Positions 5,871 through 5,980 of a stretch of 5,980 nt of DNA are shown one piece after another. The position numbers and the translations under genes are program-made. The stretch covers positions 1-5,980 of the forward strand of contig CAZXAQ010000146.1 in the NCBI GenBank assembly GCA_964638635.1, given 5' to 3'. The stretch is from SZUA-430 sp964638635. Its GTDB lineage: Bacteria > Pseudomonadota > Alphaproteobacteria > Micropepsales > Micropepsaceae. The notes beneath the pieces are model-generated. The model was not told where the DNA came from. It made no database searches and saw nothing but the letters and a program-made list of their open reading frames with translations. Numbering within the stretch: the stretch's first letter is position 1; each line of letters opens with the position of its first letter.

Positions 5871-5978
5871 CTCGAGCGAATTTGCTTGAGGCGGAGTAGG
5901 CAGGATAGATTCAGCTTTCACCACCAAGCGACTGTGTTGCGAGTCAAGTTGATCGCACGATGTGAGAACCGCCTCAAG
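5871..5978. other. Overlapping dyads in the region after rnhA
   Basis: CTCGAGC (5871-5877) pairs with GCTTGAG (5884-5890) with one G-T wobble and a six-base loop. The same bases belong to CTTGAGGCGG (5885-5894), which is exactly complementary to CCGCCTCAAG (5969-5978), 74 bases on. The two pairings exclude each other. No reading frame of note lies in 5810-5980, and the element may continue past the window edge. Confidence 0.4.
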
Positions 5979-5980
5979 GC

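Overview
The window reads as chromosomal DNA of a GC-rich alphaproteobacterium. The ThrB protein is of the APH-like (bacterial type II) homoserine kinase family with strongly alphaproteobacterial wording. Its pairing with rnhA through an ATGA overlap, with ispH upstream, matches the ispH-thrB-rnhA order familiar from Rhizobiales-type genomes. The taxonomic call is inference from protein character and gene order, not from a search.

Layout, all genes on the + strand: the 3' end of ispH (1-314); a 414-base non-coding gap (315-728) dominated by a nested imperfect palindrome (321-498) and further dyads; two tandem secreted proteins of the DUF4360 type (729-1328 and 1401-2018); a strong hairpin and a second dyad at the next start (2019-2104); a 582-residue secreted zincin-like metallopeptidase with a C-terminal lipocalin-like domain (2099-3847); a small HAD-fold protein (3849-4370); then thrB (4416-5381) and rnhA (5378-5809), followed by 171 bases with hairpins and no visible gene.

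The outer genes are housekeeping: isoprenoid precursor synthesis (IspH), threonine synthesis (ThrB) and removal of RNA from RNA/DNA hybrids (RNase HI). The block at about 315-4370 looks like accessory material set between ispH and thrB. Its three signal-peptide proteins suggest an exported function in which two related cysteine-containing small proteins sit next to a predicted protease, but no substrate or partner can be read from the sequence. thrB has no Shine-Dalgarno sequence and a possible promoter ends about 8 bases before its ATG, so the thrB-rnhA pair may have its own, perhaps leaderless, transcript.

No tRNA, rRNA, CRISPR array, transposase or integrase gene was found. The most notable items are the tandem DUF4360 plus metallopeptidase cassette, the palindromic repeat after ispH, the dyad covering the protease start, and the possible leaderless thrB.
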